Shown one piece after another: positions 35,766-45,761 of a stretch of 64,000 nt of DNA. This DNA comes from Granulicella arctica (GTDB lineage Bacteria; Acidobacteriota; Terriglobia; Terriglobales; Acidobacteriaceae): NCBI RefSeq assembly GCF_025685605.1, contig NZ_JAGTUT010000001.1:2170001-2234000 (forward strand). The letters run 5' to 3'. Numbering within the stretch: the stretch's first letter is position 1; the number at the start of each line of letters is the position of its first letter. The translations under genes and the position numbers were made by a program. The notes under the pieces are model-generated. The model was not told the origin of the DNA and did no database searches. It saw nothing but the letters and a program-made list of their open reading frames with translations.

Positions 35766-36965
35766 TCACACCAGCACAACGGGAGTTCGCATCCCACAGA
35801 GAATCTCATATGAGATTGTGCCGGCAAGCGCCGCATGATCTTCCGCCGTAGAGCCCTCGCCAAGCACCACAACCTCGTCACCGACGGCCAAATCCGGCAG
35901 ATCTGTGACATCCACGGTGATCAGGTTCATCGAGACGCGACCTACGATCAGCGCACGCTTTCCAGCGATCATCACCCAGCCCCCGACATCGCCGGAGGAG
36001 GAGGACAGCTCCCGGCGCAGACCATCTGCATAGCCGACTGGCAGCAGAGCGAGCCGCATTCTGTGCTCGGCCACAAAGGTTCCGCCATAGCCGATTCGCG
36101 CGCCTGCTTCAAACTCGCTCAGACTCACGATGCGCGTCTTCCACGTCATCACTGGATTGATGGCAGGCTGCAACCGCGCCGTGCTTTGACCATCGCTCGC
36201 GACAAGACCTTGAAGCGGCAGACTATAGCCGTAGAGCCCGAGGCCAGCTCGCGCCATCGGGCGTGCTCCGAAGCTCTCCGCAAGTCGAGCGAGCCACGTC
36301 AGCGTGCCTCCATCCGCTCCATTGTCGACGGCTGAGGTATTCCCGACGTGAATCCAGGCTGGCGTAAATCCCTCCGCGGCAACAGTCTGTAGAGCGGCCT
36401 CGAACTGCTTCCGCTGTAGCGCCGTCTGCTCCGATCCGGCGACTTCGGCTGAGGCAAAGTGGGTCATCACGCCGTCAAGCCGTAGCTGCGGTGTAGCGGC
36501 AAGCAAATTGAGAAGCAGTTGCAACTCCGCAATCTGTACGCCCTGGCGAGACATGCCGGTGTCGATCTCGAGGTGGACCGCGATTGTTTCACGGCTGGCA
36601 ACGATAGCAAGAGCCTGTATCTGCTCCTGCTGCCAAACCACCGGCGTCAGACCATGCCGAACGATCGCCGCGGCATCCTCGGGGAGGCAGCCGCACATCA
36701 CAAGTATTCTCGGCTGCAACTCAATGCCTGCTTCTGTGAGGGCTGACCGGACGGCTGTACCTTCAGCGGCATCGGTCACACCCAGCCACGCCGCTCCTGC
36801 GCGGGCCAGAACCGGTGCGCAGATCACTGCACCGTGCCCATAGGCATTAGCCTTGATCACCGCAAGCAAGGCCGTATCTTGACTTGACTCCTGTTGCGCC
36901 ACAGCCAACGTTGTCCGGTAGTTCTCCGTCAGCCGCCGCTCTGATACCTCAATCCAACTCTTCAC
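35766..36965 (-). CDS. alr: Alanine racemase
   Basis: Alr makes D-alanine for peptidoglycan with pyridoxal phosphate. From the GTG at 36965 the protein has 399 residues. LLAVIKANAYGHG carries the PLP lysine (Lys38), HLEIDTGMSRQG and THFASAE are barrel motifs, and ARIGYGGTF holds the second catalytic Tyr. The usual VSMDxxxVDVT motif reads VSMNLITVDVT, with Asn for Asp. An open frame continues to 37136, but those 57 residues have no family match and run into the divergent SGNH gene, so the later start is better. Confidence 0.93.
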   Translation of the reverse strand: MKSWIEVSERRLTENYRTTLAVAQQESSQDTALLAVIKANAYGHGAVICAPVLARAGAAWLGVTDAAEGTAVRSALTEAGIELQPRILVMCGCLPEDAAAIVRHGLTPVVWQQEQIQALAIVASRETIAVHLEIDTGMSRQGVQIAELQLLLNLLAATPQLRLDGVMTHFASAEVAGSEQTALQRKQFEAALQTVAAEGFTPAWIHVGNTSAVDNGADGGTLTWLARLAESFGARPMARAGLGLYGYSLPLQGLVASDGQSTARLQPAINPVMTWKTRIVSLSEFEAGARIGYGGTFVAEHRMRLALLPVGYADGLRRELSSSSGDVGGWVMIAGKRALIVGRVSMNLITVDVTDLPDLAVGDEVVVLGEGSTAEDHAALAGTISYEILCGMRTPVVLV

Positions 36966-37114
36966 GCCGATCCATCCCAGCAACCATGGTATCGTCCGCA
37001 GCTTATCCACCTTCCACAAGGCATCGCGGCTGTGGTACAACTTCGCGTCGGAAGAATCAGGCTGCCTGCGTGGCGATTCTGCTCTTCCCGATGGAAGGTC
37101 TCCGGAGCTTTGCC

Positions 37115-38452
37115 ATGAAAATGAATAGTCGTTCACTCAGACTTCTCAGCCTGTGCCTCCCTGCCGTCGTTGTTGGTTGCTCCGGCGGCGGTAACAGCGG
37201 AAACCCTCTGGCTGCCATTCAAGCGGCTCAAGCGAAGAACGCTGGCAACTTTACCAATACGATCTTCCTGGGCGATTCGCTTACTGCTGGATATCAGAGC
37301 TCTTCGTTGCTGGACACCCAACAGGTTCATGGATGGGCACCGGTCGTGGCTACGCAGGCCGGCTTCAGCATCGTTCAGCCACTGATCGCCTTTCCCGGCG
37401 CTCCCAACGTCCTGCAACTCGTCTCTGTTGGACCGCCTCCTGTCGTCATCACGGCTCCGGGAACAACGACGGGACGCGACAATTTCGCGATTCAACCGAC
37501 GGACCTTGCGGTGCCCGGAGCCTTTGTCAACGACGTGATGAACACCGTCCCGCTTGCAAACCCGACCGCCGGGCAGCAGCAGATCAATCAGCTTGTTCTC
37601 GGCTTTCCGGGGCTGGGTTACGGCGAGGCATACTCGCAGGCGACCTTCGCGGTGAAGGCGCAGCCCACTACGATCTTTCTCTGGATCGGAAATAACGACG
37701 CCTTGATTGCTGATCTCACCGGCTCGCCAGCCAGTATGACTTCGGTGGCTAATTTCACTACTCAATACCAGGCGCTGATGACGATGCTCACCACGCAAAC
37801 CAGCGCCCATCTTGTGATCGGCAACATTCCTGACGTGACGCAGGTGCCGTATCTGACTCCAGCCGCAACCATTCTTGCCCTTTACTCGCAGGCGACCGGA
37901 GTTCCTGCGGCGAATCTCAGTGCACTCCTCGGCATCGTTCCCGGCGACTACGTGACACCTGCGGGAACGGCCCAGATCGCCGCTATCCTGACCGGAACTC
38001 AGAAGCCGCCACTGAGCGATGCTGGTGTGCTGACCGCTGCTGAGGTTGTCACGGTCAAGGCGCAGGTGACCGCCTTCAACCAGGTGATCTCGCAAGCTGC
38101 TACGGCTGCTGGGGCCACGTTAGTCGACATCAACGCGCTCTTTGCGCAGGTGACTGCTTCCGGCCTTCAGGTCAACGGCTATACAGGAACGAGCACCTTT
38201 CTTGGTGGCTTCTTTTCTCTCGATGGCATCCACCCGACGAACACCGGTTATGCTGTGGTCGCGAACAAGTTCATTGACAGCATGAACACCGCCTTCAAGA
38301 CCACAATTCCGGATGTTGCCCTGGGACCGATTGCGGCAGCGGACCCGCTCTGGCCTCCGAACCTCGCTAAGACAACTGGGCATGTAGCCATTCCAGCTAC
38401 TGCGGGGCTTGCGGTCAATGAAGTGCTCATCGGAGATCGGCAGACACACTGA
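37115..38452 (+). CDS. SGNH/GDSL-type esterase lipoprotein
   Basis: From the ATG at 37115 (GGAG 7 bp upstream) the protein has 445 residues. The signal peptide ends in VVVGC, so Cys22 is the lipidated residue, followed by a Gly/Ser linker. The hydrolase motifs are in order: IFLGDSLTAGYQ (block I Ser), PGAF, WIGNNDAL (block III Asn) and SLDGIHPTNTGY (block V Asp/His). The enzyme is therefore an envelope-anchored esterase or lipase; its substrate is unknown. It diverges from alr with a 149-bp gap. A much longer open frame begins at 36884 but has no ribosome-binding site and overlaps alr. Confidence 0.9.
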   Translation: MKMNSRSLRLLSLCLPAVVVGCSGGGNSGNPLAAIQAAQAKNAGNFTNTIFLGDSLTAGYQSSSLLDTQQVHGWAPVVATQAGFSIVQPLIAFPGAPNVLQLVSVGPPPVVITAPGTTTGRDNFAIQPTDLAVPGAFVNDVMNTVPLANPTAGQQQINQLVLGFPGLGYGEAYSQATFAVKAQPTTIFLWIGNNDALIADLTGSPASMTSVANFTTQYQALMTMLTTQTSAHLVIGNIPDVTQVPYLTPAATILALYSQATGVPAANLSALLGIVPGDYVTPAGTAQIAAILTGTQKPPLSDAGVLTAAEVVTVKAQVTAFNQVISQAATAAGATLVDINALFAQVTASGLQVNGYTGTSTFLGGFFSLDGIHPTNTGYAVVANKFIDSMNTAFKTTIPDVALGPIAAADPLWPPNLAKTTGHVAIPATAGLAVNEVLIGDRQTH

Positions 38453-38455
38453 CGC

Positions 38456-39157
38456 TCAGAGCAGCTTGTTGCGCTCTGCCGGAGTGATGGCCTTTTTCAG
38501 GAAGTCTTCGAGCCCCTGGCCGCGTCTTGGAACAAAGGCTTCCTCGAAGACAACGACGTGGTCCATGCGGTCGAGGCGGAAGGACCTGAACTCCGCTCGC
38601 AGCTCGCACCACGCGGCCAGGGTCCAGACACCGCTCCAGAAAGCAAGCGCGAGAGGACGGGCCTCACGCTCACTCGCGGCTCCATCCTCGCGTGTGTAGC
38701 GGAACCGAATGGCGCGTTTCGCCAGGCACGCTGCGTGGAGCGCATCCAGCCGTTCGCGTAGAGCCTGACGCATCTGGAATTCCGGAGCGTAGAGCAGGAT
38801 GGCGTCGAGCTCGTCGCGCATCTCTGCCGGAACGACAGCTTCAATGCGCTGCAGCGCCTGGCTGGCTGCAACGACGTTCTCTGCGCCACCCCATGCGCGA
38901 ACCAGCCGCGCACCGAGGACCAGTGCGGTGAGTTCGCTACGGGTAAACATGAGGGATGGCAGATCGAAGTCGCGCCTGAGCGTGTAGCCGACACCCGCCT
39001 CGCCCTCGATCGGCATTCCTGAGAGCTGCAGGTCCTGAATGTCGCGGTAGATCGTCCGCTGTGAGACCTGCAGCTTCGCAGCCAGCTTCTGCGCCGTCAG
39101 CAAGCGGCCGAGGCGCAGAAATTGAACAATCCGGAAGAGGCGGTCCGCACGTCGCAT
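38456..39157 (-). CDS. YafY-type HTH-WYL transcriptional regulator
   Basis: The 233-residue protein has an N-terminal DeoR-like winged helix (RRADRLFRIVQFLR, TAQKLAAKLQVSQRTIYRDIQDL) and a C-terminal WYL domain with RAIRFRYTREDGAASEREARPLAL in outline and WTLAAWCELRAEFRSFRLDRM. WYL domains bind small or nucleotide ligands and change DNA affinity. It lies 31 bp downstream of the VOC gene on the same strand, so both are probably cotranscribed, and a dyad upstream of the VOC gene (39627-39644) is a candidate binding site. Confidence 0.93.
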   Translation of the reverse strand: MRRADRLFRIVQFLRLGRLLTAQKLAAKLQVSQRTIYRDIQDLQLSGMPIEGEAGVGYTLRRDFDLPSLMFTRSELTALVLGARLVRAWGGAENVVAASQALQRIEAVVPAEMRDELDAILLYAPEFQMRQALRERLDALHAACLAKRAIRFRYTREDGAASEREARPLALAFWSGVWTLAAWCELRAEFRSFRLDRMDHVVVFEEAFVPRRGQGLEDFLKKAITPAERNKLL

Positions 39158-39188
39158 GTTCGTAATCCTAACGGCTACATCGTGCAGC

Positions 39189-39572
39189 CTAGAGCGAATG
39201 CAGGCCTACGTGGTTGCCTTCGGAGTCCCGCATGCAGGCAAAGTAACCGAAGCCGCCGACGATCTCCGTCTTTGGCTGCAGGATGAGACCGCCAGCCGCA
39301 GGAACGCGCGCTATCGCCTCGTCAAGCTGCCCGTTGCAGTTGAGATAGATCATCGTTCCCATGGGGCCGGGGCGCTGCATCGACCGCTTGACCAGTGTTC
39401 CACCGGTGCCGCCGCTGTCGTATGGAAAGATCGCCATTGGATCACCGAAGGTCTCGCGCTTTAACTTGGTACCGAGTAACGTCTCGTAAAAAGTCGTGGC
39501 GCGGTCGAGGTCTGCACATTGAATTTCGAACCAGTGGATCGCTGTCCTGGGCGCTGCTGTCGTGTTGCTCAT
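39189..39572 (-). CDS. VOC-family (glyoxalase-like) protein
   Basis: The 127-residue protein is a single vicinal-oxygen-chelate unit with two beta-alpha-beta-beta-beta halves: IHWFEIQCADLDRATTFYETLLG in outline, TLVKRSMQRPGPMGTMIYL, and the end FACMRDSEGNHVGLHS with a metal-binding Glu/His pair. VOC proteins are enzymes or resistance binders. The ATG at 39572 has AGGAG 6 bp upstream; the frame above it lacks one. It leads a two-gene run with the WYL regulator. Confidence 0.9.
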   Translation of the reverse strand: MSNTTAAPRTAIHWFEIQCADLDRATTFYETLLGTKLKRETFGDPMAIFPYDSGGTGGTLVKRSMQRPGPMGTMIYLNCNGQLDEAIARVPAAGGLILQPKTEIVGGFGYFACMRDSEGNHVGLHSL

Positions 39573-39626
39573 GTCACTCTCCTGGAGTTTGGCTTCAACT
39601 ACAAGATGGAGCATAGCGATAGCCTG

Positions 39627-39644
39627 CTGACAGCATTGTGTCAG
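39627..39644. promoter_or_regulatory. Candidate WYL-regulator operator
   Basis: CTGACA-GCATTG-TGTCAG is a perfect 6-bp dyad with a 6-bp centre, 55 bp upstream of the VOC start and 27 bp from the end of dnaB. Its position fits the promoter of the VOC-WYL pair; the regulator assignment is inference. It could also help terminate dnaB, but lacks a T-tract. Confidence 0.5.
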
Positions 39645-39671
39645 TAGCCTTTGCGCATTAACAGACCTGGA

Positions 39672-41048
39672 TTACTGACCGTCGCCGCCACTCGAAAGAT
39701 TCTCGAAGCGCGTGTAGTCCGCCAGATACGCGAGGTGGACGCTACCGGTCGGGCCGTTTCTCTGTTTGGCGATGATGATCTCTGCCTTACCCTTCAGGTC
39801 TTCATTCTCGCGATCGTAGTACTCCTCGCGATGGATGAAGCAGACCACGTCAGCATCCTGCTCGATCGAACCCGATTCGCGCAGATCGCTCAAGAGAGGC
39901 TTCTTGTCACCGCCGCGTTGTTCGCTTGCACGCGAAAGCTGGGAGAGCGCTACGACGGGCACGCGCATCTCCTTCGCGAGAGACTTCAGCCCGCGCGAGA
40001 TGGCAGAGACCTCTTGCGTCCGGTTCTCAAAGCCCTTCTGGCTTCCGCCCGCAGAGCCAGTCATAAGCTGCAGATAGTCGATCACGATCAGGTCAAGCTG
40101 GCCGTGCTGCTGCTTCAAGCGACGTGCCTTTGCGCGCATCTCCGCCAGCGCGATGCCTGGTGTGTCATCAATGAATAATTTGGACTCCATCAGGCGTTCG
40201 AGTGCGGCGACGAGCTTGGAGCGGTCATCGCGCATCAGCATGCCTGTCTGGATCGCCTTTGAGTTTACGAGCGCCTGCGATGCGAGCATTCTGCGCAGCA
40301 GGCTCGCCTTGGACATTTCGAGCGAGAAGACGGCGACAACCTTGCCACCGCGTACGGCGGCATTCTCGGCGATGTTGATCGCCCAGGCCGTCTTGCCCAT
40401 CGACGGTCGTGCCGCAATGATCGTCAGCTCTGATTCCTGCAAGCCGCTGGTCATACGGTCGAACTCAATGTAATGCGTGGCCAGCCCAGTGACCTCGCGG
40501 CCCTGTTCGTAGAGTGCGTCGATCGAGCCGAAAGAATCTTTGACGATCGCTGCGATGTCAGAGAAGCCGCCTCGGACTGCATGATCGGAGATTTCCATTA
40601 GCCGCATGCTGACGTTGTTGAGGACCTGTAATGCCTCTTCGCTCTGGTCCGCCGCGGACGCCATGCCGACGTCGCATACCGTCATCAACTGCCGCATCAG
40701 GCTCTTGTCCAAAACGATACGGACATAGCTTTCGACGCTCAGCTTGCGGGGGAGTCCTTCGCTTAGGGAGGCGAGATACGCAACGCTGCCAACCGAGTCG
40801 AGTTCCTTGCGCTTCCGCAACTCTTCGCTGACGGTTACGATGTCGACGGCGTGACCTGCCTCCGAGAGCGCCATCATCGCGGTGTAGATCTTGCGGTGGG
40901 AGTCGAGGGCGAAGTCGTCTGCCTTCAACACCATCGACGCATCCGTGATAGCAACTGGCTCGACCATCATCGCGCCTAGGATTGTCATCTCGGCGTGGAT
41001 GGAAGACGGTCGGCCCTGATCCTGCATGATTTGGGGGTATGTTGCCAT
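39672..41048 (-). CDS. dnaB: Replicative DNA helicase DnaB
   Basis: DnaB is the hexameric helicase of the replication fork. The 458-residue protein has the N-terminal primase-binding domain (SSIHAEMTILGAMM, residues about 15-120), Walker A ARPSMGKTA, the FSLEMSKASLLRRMLA strand-helix, Walker B DLIVIDYLQLM and the arginine-finger/DNA-loop region LSRASEQR. RESGSIEQDADVVCFIHREEYY is a strong family mark. AGGAGG lies just before the ATG. With dnaG it gives two fork genes in one window, about 25 kb apart. Confidence 0.98.
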   Translation of the reverse strand: MATYPQIMQDQGRPSSIHAEMTILGAMMVEPVAITDASMVLKADDFALDSHRKIYTAMMALSEAGHAVDIVTVSEELRKRKELDSVGSVAYLASLSEGLPRKLSVESYVRIVLDKSLMRQLMTVCDVGMASAADQSEEALQVLNNVSMRLMEISDHAVRGGFSDIAAIVKDSFGSIDALYEQGREVTGLATHYIEFDRMTSGLQESELTIIAARPSMGKTAWAINIAENAAVRGGKVVAVFSLEMSKASLLRRMLASQALVNSKAIQTGMLMRDDRSKLVAALERLMESKLFIDDTPGIALAEMRAKARRLKQQHGQLDLIVIDYLQLMTGSAGGSQKGFENRTQEVSAISRGLKSLAKEMRVPVVALSQLSRASEQRGGDKKPLLSDLRESGSIEQDADVVCFIHREEYYDRENEDLKGKAEIIIAKQRNGPTGSVHLAYLADYTRFENLSSGGDGQ

Positions 41049-41166
41049 GAGCCTCCTACGTTAGGCGAGCAGCCTGTGGACAGGGTTGTGGAAGCCTGTG
41101 AAGAACAGGTCACTTCGAGTTTACGCCGCCACCGGTTACGCTAATGCATACATAGGAGAGCAGATC

Positions 41167-41466
41167 ATGGGTGTAGACAAGGCATTGACGATTCCGCCAG
41201 CAGCGCAGCGGGATAAGGCGTCATTTGAGGTGATGCGGGTGTGGATCGCTGAGAAGGGCCAGCATGTCAGCATCCAGGCGGGCGCCTGGGACGATCCATT
41301 TGCCTGGGGAATCGTTCTCGCTGACCTCGCGCGTCACATTGCCAACGCTGATCAGCTACAGAATAAGAAGGCAGATCCTGACGCCTTCCTGGCGCGGCTG
41401 CTGGAAGGCTTTCAGGCCGAGATTGATGACCCCACCGATGAGCCGGACGGTGAGGTCACCCAGTAG
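41167..41466 (+). CDS. DUF5076-type small protein
   Basis: From the ATG at 41167 (GGAGAG upstream) the protein has 99 residues. The pattern FEVMRVWIAEKGQHVSIQAGAWDDPFAWGIVLADLARHIANA, given here in outline, matches DUF5076 proteins of unknown function, which are common in alphaproteobacteria and acidobacteria. It is a small alpha/beta protein with no catalytic motif. Its stop abuts that of msrA: TAG at 41464-41466 is followed directly by the msrA stop on the other strand, with no base between. Confidence 0.8.
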   Translation: MGVDKALTIPPAAQRDKASFEVMRVWIAEKGQHVSIQAGAWDDPFAWGIVLADLARHIANADQLQNKKADPDAFLARLLEGFQAEIDDPTDEPDGEVTQ

Positions 41467-42165
41467 CTATTTGTGTTTGTAGTCCTGAAAAAGCTCCGGG
41501 AACTGGACCTTCAGGGCTGCGGTCTTCGGTACGTCGCAGATCTGAATATACGGGTTGTTCGGGTTCTTCTCTGCGTAATCCTGGTGATAATCCTCGCCGT
41601 TATAGAACGCTTTGAGGGGTACCAACTGGGTCACAATTTTCTTCGGAAATGCGTGTGCACCATCCAGTTGAGCAATGTATGCCTCGGCAACCTTCTGCTG
41701 CTCAGGCGTTGTGTAGAAGATCGCAGACCGATACGAGGTGCCTACATCGGGACCTTGCCGATTCAGCTCGGTCGGATCGTGCACGACGGAAAAGAAGACG
41801 CGCAGCAGGGTGCCGTAGCTGATCTTTGCCGGATCGAAGACGATCTTCACAGCCTCAGCGTGGCCTGTCCCCTCAGACGATACCTGCTCGTAGGTTGCCG
41901 TGTTCGCAGCGCCGCCAGAGTAGCCCGCGGTCGTTGCGGTAACTCCTTTTACACGTTGGAAGACTGTCTGAACGCCCCAGAAGCAGCCGCCGGCGAACAC
42001 AGCTGTCTCGTGCGCAGCCGTTGCGTGCGGTTCGTCGATCATGGGTGCCGGTAGCGGCTCTTTCCGTGTCTCAGCTCCAAATGCCATCTTCTTCACCCCA
42101 ATCAGTAACGTTCCTACAAGTACTAAACCAAGAATCGCTAAACTCGTCTTCGTTCCGGTCGCCAT
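41467..42165 (-). CDS. msrA: Membrane-anchored peptide methionine sulfoxide reductase A
   Basis: MsrA reduces the S form of methionine sulfoxide in proteins. The 232-residue protein starts with a membrane anchor (residues about 8-24), so it works in the periplasm, then the catalytic AVFAGGCFWGVQ with Cys61. GYSGG, YEQVSSEGTGHAEAV and YHQDYAEKNP are all family motifs. No resolving-cysteine tail pair typical of some MsrA is obvious, apart from Cys in QICDVP. GGAGAAGG precedes the ATG. It may repair exported proteins. Confidence 0.95.
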   Translation of the reverse strand: MATGTKTSLAILGLVLVGTLLIGVKKMAFGAETRKEPLPAPMIDEPHATAAHETAVFAGGCFWGVQTVFQRVKGVTATTAGYSGGAANTATYEQVSSEGTGHAEAVKIVFDPAKISYGTLLRVFFSVVHDPTELNRQGPDVGTSYRSAIFYTTPEQQKVAEAYIAQLDGAHAFPKKIVTQLVPLKAFYNGEDYHQDYAEKNPNNPYIQICDVPKTAALKVQFPELFQDYKHK

Positions 42166-42228
42166 TTGCCTTCTCCTGCACTCAACATTTAGACGCCAAT
42201 ATCTGCAGGTTGGATACAGGCTAAGGTC

Positions 42229-44208
42229 TTAGGCAATCTGCCGCTGGCCTTGCAGCCTTATAAATACATGCAGCAGGCTCACAGCCGCAGGCGTCACTCC
42301 GGCAATACGGCTCGCCTGTCCCAGCGTCTGCGGTCGCACCCGCTTCAGCGTCTCCTGCATCTCGCGCGACAAGCCACTGATGACGCCGTAGTCGAACCAC
42401 TCAGGAATTCTCATGCCCTCGGCCTTTTTAAGCTTCGCCATTGACCGCCGCTGCTGGTCGAGGTATCCGGCATATTTGATCTCCGTCTCGACTGTCTTCA
42501 TCTCGTTCCGCACCCACGCGGGAAGCCGTTCACCCCCGGCAGCGTCAATCGCAGCAACCCATTCGGAGAAGATCTCGCCGCCTTCCGCGAGCCGCGCCCG
42601 CAGGCCGACAGCAAGCTCGTCGACAGGCACCTCAGGCCGCTTCAGCAGATGGGCGAAGGTCTGCCCCGTCACCCCGGCAGCATCTCCATCGAGGCGCGCA
42701 ACCAGGTCTGCCGGAAGCTCTGCGACCTGCACCCTTGCAGACTCCAGCAGGCTCTCGAAGGACCGCGCTCGCGCCTGTTTAGCCTCGTAGTCGGCCCAGG
42801 CAGTGTCGTCGATGAGCCCAAGCCGTCGCCCATAGGGCGTCAGACGAAGGTCCGCGTTATCGATCCGCAGGTGCAGCCGAAACTCTGCGCGCGAGGTAAA
42901 CATTCGGTACGGCTCGTCTGTCCCCTTGCTGATCAAATCATCGATCAGAATGCCCGTATAGGCCTCGGTGCGATCGAGCGTGAAGCCCGGCTCACCCCTC
43001 GCCGCGAGTGCAGCGTTGATGCCAGCCATGATGCCCTGACAGGCAGCCTCTTCGTAGCCGCTTGTCCCATTGATCTGTCCGGCGAGATAGAGTCCGGCGA
43101 ACCGCTTGACCCGCAGGGTGCGATCAAGCTCGGTCGGATCGATCGCGTCATACTCGATCGCGTATCCGGGGCGGAGCATCTCCGCTTTGTCGAGCCCCGG
43201 GATCGACGCGACCATTGCGGCCTGAATCTCCATCGGCAGGCTCGTACTCATGCCGTTGATGTAGACCTCGTGGGTATTCAATCCCTCCGGCTCGAGGAAG
43301 AACTGGTGCTGCGTCTTCTCCGGAAAGCGCACGATCTTGTCTTCGATTGAAGGACAGTATCGAGGCCCGATCGCCTCAATCTGGCCTGTGTACATCGGCG
43401 ACCGATGCACGTTGTCCCGAATCAACTGGAGCGTCTCAGGCGTCGTCCGCGCCACGTGACATATGACCTGTCGCAGCGGTGGCTTCCCGCCGCGCGAGAA
43501 GCTTGATCGGAAGCTGAACGGCGTAGGGTCAGCGTCACCCGGCTGCTCTTCAAATCTTGTCCAATCAATCGTTCGGCCATCCAGCCTGGGCGGAGTTCCT
43601 GTCTTCAATCGGCACTCGCGCAGGCCAAGCCGCTTCAGGGACTCGCCAAGCAGCACGCTCGCCGGCTCACCGCTGCGCCCGGCGGTATATTGCTGCTCGC
43701 CACAGTGGATGAGGCCATTCAGGAACGTTCCTGTCGTCACCACGGTCGACGCAGCCAGAATCGTTCGTCCATCTCGCAACTTCAGGCCTCGCACGATCTG
43801 AGCGCCGTCGACATCGTCAAGAACAAGGTCGACCACTTCAGCCTGCTTGATGAAAAGGTTGGCTTGACCTTCCAACATCTCACGCATCTTTACCCGATAG
43901 AGCGCCTTATCGCACTGTGCACGGGGCGACCAGACCGCAGGACCTCGCGAGGTGTTCAACAGGCGAAACTGAATGCCGGTCGCATCCGCCACCTCACCCA
44001 TCACCCCGCCGAGCGCATCGACCTCGCGAACCAGGTGGCCCTTGGCGATGCCGCCAATCGCTGGATTGCAGCTCATCTGCGCGATGAGATCAAGATTGAG
44101 CGTGAAGATGGCCGTTCGCAGTCCCATGCGTGCCGAAGCCATGGCGGCCTCGCAGCCGGCATGTCCCGCACCGACGACCACGACATCGTACTGTTCCGTG
44201 TAGGCCAT
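42229..44208 (-). CDS. mnmG: tRNA uridine 5-carboxymethylaminomethyl modification enzyme MnmG
   Basis: MnmG works with MnmE to modify U34 in the anticodon of several tRNAs. The 659-residue protein has the FAD motif [13 protein letters not shown] at about residues 10-22, [24 protein letters not shown], and the [12 protein letters not shown] and [19 protein letters not shown] segments, with a C-terminal helical domain that binds tRNA and MnmE. It is divergent from mnmE with an 82-bp gap, so the two partners may share control. Confidence 0.97.
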   Translation of the reverse strand: MAYTEQYDVVVVGAGHAGCEAAMASARMGLRTAIFTLNLDLIAQMSCNPAIGGIAKGHLVREVDALGGVMGEVADATGIQFRLLNTSRGPAVWSPRAQCDKALYRVKMREMLEGQANLFIKQAEVVDLVLDDVDGAQIVRGLKLRDGRTILAASTVVTTGTFLNGLIHCGEQQYTAGRSGEPASVLLGESLKRLGLRECRLKTGTPPRLDGRTIDWTRFEEQPGDADPTPFSFRSSFSRGGKPPLRQVICHVARTTPETLQLIRDNVHRSPMYTGQIEAIGPRYCPSIEDKIVRFPEKTQHQFFLEPEGLNTHEVYINGMSTSLPMEIQAAMVASIPGLDKAEMLRPGYAIEYDAIDPTELDRTLRVKRFAGLYLAGQINGTSGYEEAACQGIMAGINAALAARGEPGFTLDRTEAYTGILIDDLISKGTDEPYRMFTSRAEFRLHLRIDNADLRLTPYGRRLGLIDDTAWADYEAKQARARSFESLLESARVQVAELPADLVARLDGDAAGVTGQTFAHLLKRPEVPVDELAVGLRARLAEGGEIFSEWVAAIDAAGGERLPAWVRNEMKTVETEIKYAGYLDQQRRSMAKLKKAEGMRIPEWFDYGVISGLSREMQETLKRVRPQTLGQASRIAGVTPAAVSLLHVFIRLQGQRQIA

Positions 44209-44290
44209 GCTTATATTCTAATTTCTCTGAGCAAGCCTCGTTATTTAGGGTTGTCGGCGGTCCCTGCCTGCTGGCGACTAGGATTGCAGA

Positions 44291-45691
44291 ATGGATTTTG
44301 AGCAGGACACGATTGTCGCGGTGGCAACGCCCCCGGGGCGAGGCGGTATTGGGATTGTACGGCTATCCGGTCCAGCGGCATCGACGATTGTGGCTCCCCT
44401 GCTACGCCTTCGCCGTCCCCTGGCAGCCGGTCGTGCCCGGTTTGCAGAGATCCTGGAGGTGGCAACGGGAGAGCCGCTCGATGAGGCCGTAGTGACCTTC
44501 TTCGCCGCGCCGCGATCGTATACGGGTGAAGACGTAGTCGAGATTGCGGCGCATGGATCGCCGGTGTTGATGGACTATCTCCTGCGGCAATGCGCGGCGA
44601 CGGGAGCGCGGCTAGCCGAGGCGGGCGAATTTACGCAGCGGGCCTTTCTAGCCGGGAGACTCGACCTGACCCAGGCAGAAGCGGTTGCTGACCTGATCGA
44701 TAGCAGCACCCTGGAGCAGGCCAGAGTGGCGGCGCGGCAGTTGGGCGGAGGACTTGCTCGGCAGATCCAGCCAGCCAAGGAAGCGCTCGTACTGCTGATT
44801 GCCGGGCTTGAAGCCGGGATCGATTTTGCAGAGGATGACATCGAGTTGATGGCAGCAAGTGTTGTCGTCGAGCAGATCTCTGCGATCATGCCATCGCTTG
44901 CGGCTCTGGAGCGAAGCTTCGCCTATGGACGCATCCTCCGCGAAGGCTTTCGCATGGCCCTCGTCGGGCGGCCAAATGCGGGTAAGTCAAGTCTGTTCAA
45001 CCGGCTTCTGGAACAGGATCGTTCCATCGTTACAGCCATGCCCGGAACGACCCGTGATGTAGTCGCAGAGCGCATGTCGTTAGGCGGGATTCCGGTTGAA
45101 CTAATGGATACCGCAGGCTTGCGGACGGCTCATCAATCAGGCTATGAGACGGCTCAGATCGACGAAGCGGAGGGACTGGGAATCACCCGCTCACGACAGG
45201 CGATGGCGGAAGCCGAAGTTCTGCTGCTTGTGATCGATGCGACCCTTCCGCTTGATTCGGAGGATGAGGCAGTACTTCGACAGGCCGAAGCGAGGACACT
45301 GCTGGTCGTGCTGAACAAGATTGACCTTTCGTCTCGACCCACTGAGAACCAACTGCCTTTAGAGATAGAGCCGAGCCTGCGAGTGGTGCACACCTCGGCG
45401 CTGACTGGCGATGGCATAGACACGCTCCGACAGGCAATCTCGGATGTACTTCATGCGACTGCGCCGTCGGAAAACTCCAACCTGCTGACGAACCTGCGTC
45501 AGCACCAGGCGATCTCCCAGACACTTGCATCGCTGGAACGCGCAAAGGAAGCTGCCCGAGGCGGTCTTCCCCACGAGATGTTGCTTCTCGATCTCTACGA
45601 GGCCCTGCACTCACTCGACGGGCTGACAGGCGCCACGACAAGCGACGACATCCTTCACCTGATCTTCGGAAGGTTCTGCATCGGCAAATAA
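44291..45691 (+). CDS. mnmE: tRNA modification GTPase MnmE
   Basis: The 466-residue GTPase has an N-terminal tetrahydrofolate-binding domain (TIVAVATPPGRGGIGIVRLSG), helical domain and an inserted G domain: G1 GRPNAGKSS at 226-234, G3 DTAG, G4 NKID and G5 TSA. The C-terminal FCIGK carries the conserved Cys463. It acts with MnmG on wobble uridines. AGGA lies 8 bp before the ATG. The divergent pairing with mnmG keeps the partners together. A LacI regulator follows 70 bp on. Confidence 0.97.
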   Translation: MDFEQDTIVAVATPPGRGGIGIVRLSGPAASTIVAPLLRLRRPLAAGRARFAEILEVATGEPLDEAVVTFFAAPRSYTGEDVVEIAAHGSPVLMDYLLRQCAATGARLAEAGEFTQRAFLAGRLDLTQAEAVADLIDSSTLEQARVAARQLGGGLARQIQPAKEALVLLIAGLEAGIDFAEDDIELMAASVVVEQISAIMPSLAALERSFAYGRILREGFRMALVGRPNAGKSSLFNRLLEQDRSIVTAMPGTTRDVVAERMSLGGIPVELMDTAGLRTAHQSGYETAQIDEAEGLGITRSRQAMAEAEVLLLVIDATLPLDSEDEAVLRQAEARTLLVVLNKIDLSSRPTENQLPLEIEPSLRVVHTSALTGDGIDTLRQAISDVLHATAPSENSNLLTNLRQHQAISQTLASLERAKEAARGGLPHEMLLLDLYEALHSLDGLTGATTSDDILHLIFGRFCIGK

Positions 45692-45761
45692 TGCGAGACG
45701 TTACGAATGCGGTGATTCGCAATCCTGCTGGATTTCCGTACACTCGGGGTGACCGAATTCT

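Noticed and set aside
36884..37114. Upstream extension of the SGNH gene
   Set aside because: Those 77 codons have no ribosome-binding site, would bury the lipoprotein signal and overlap alr on the other strand.
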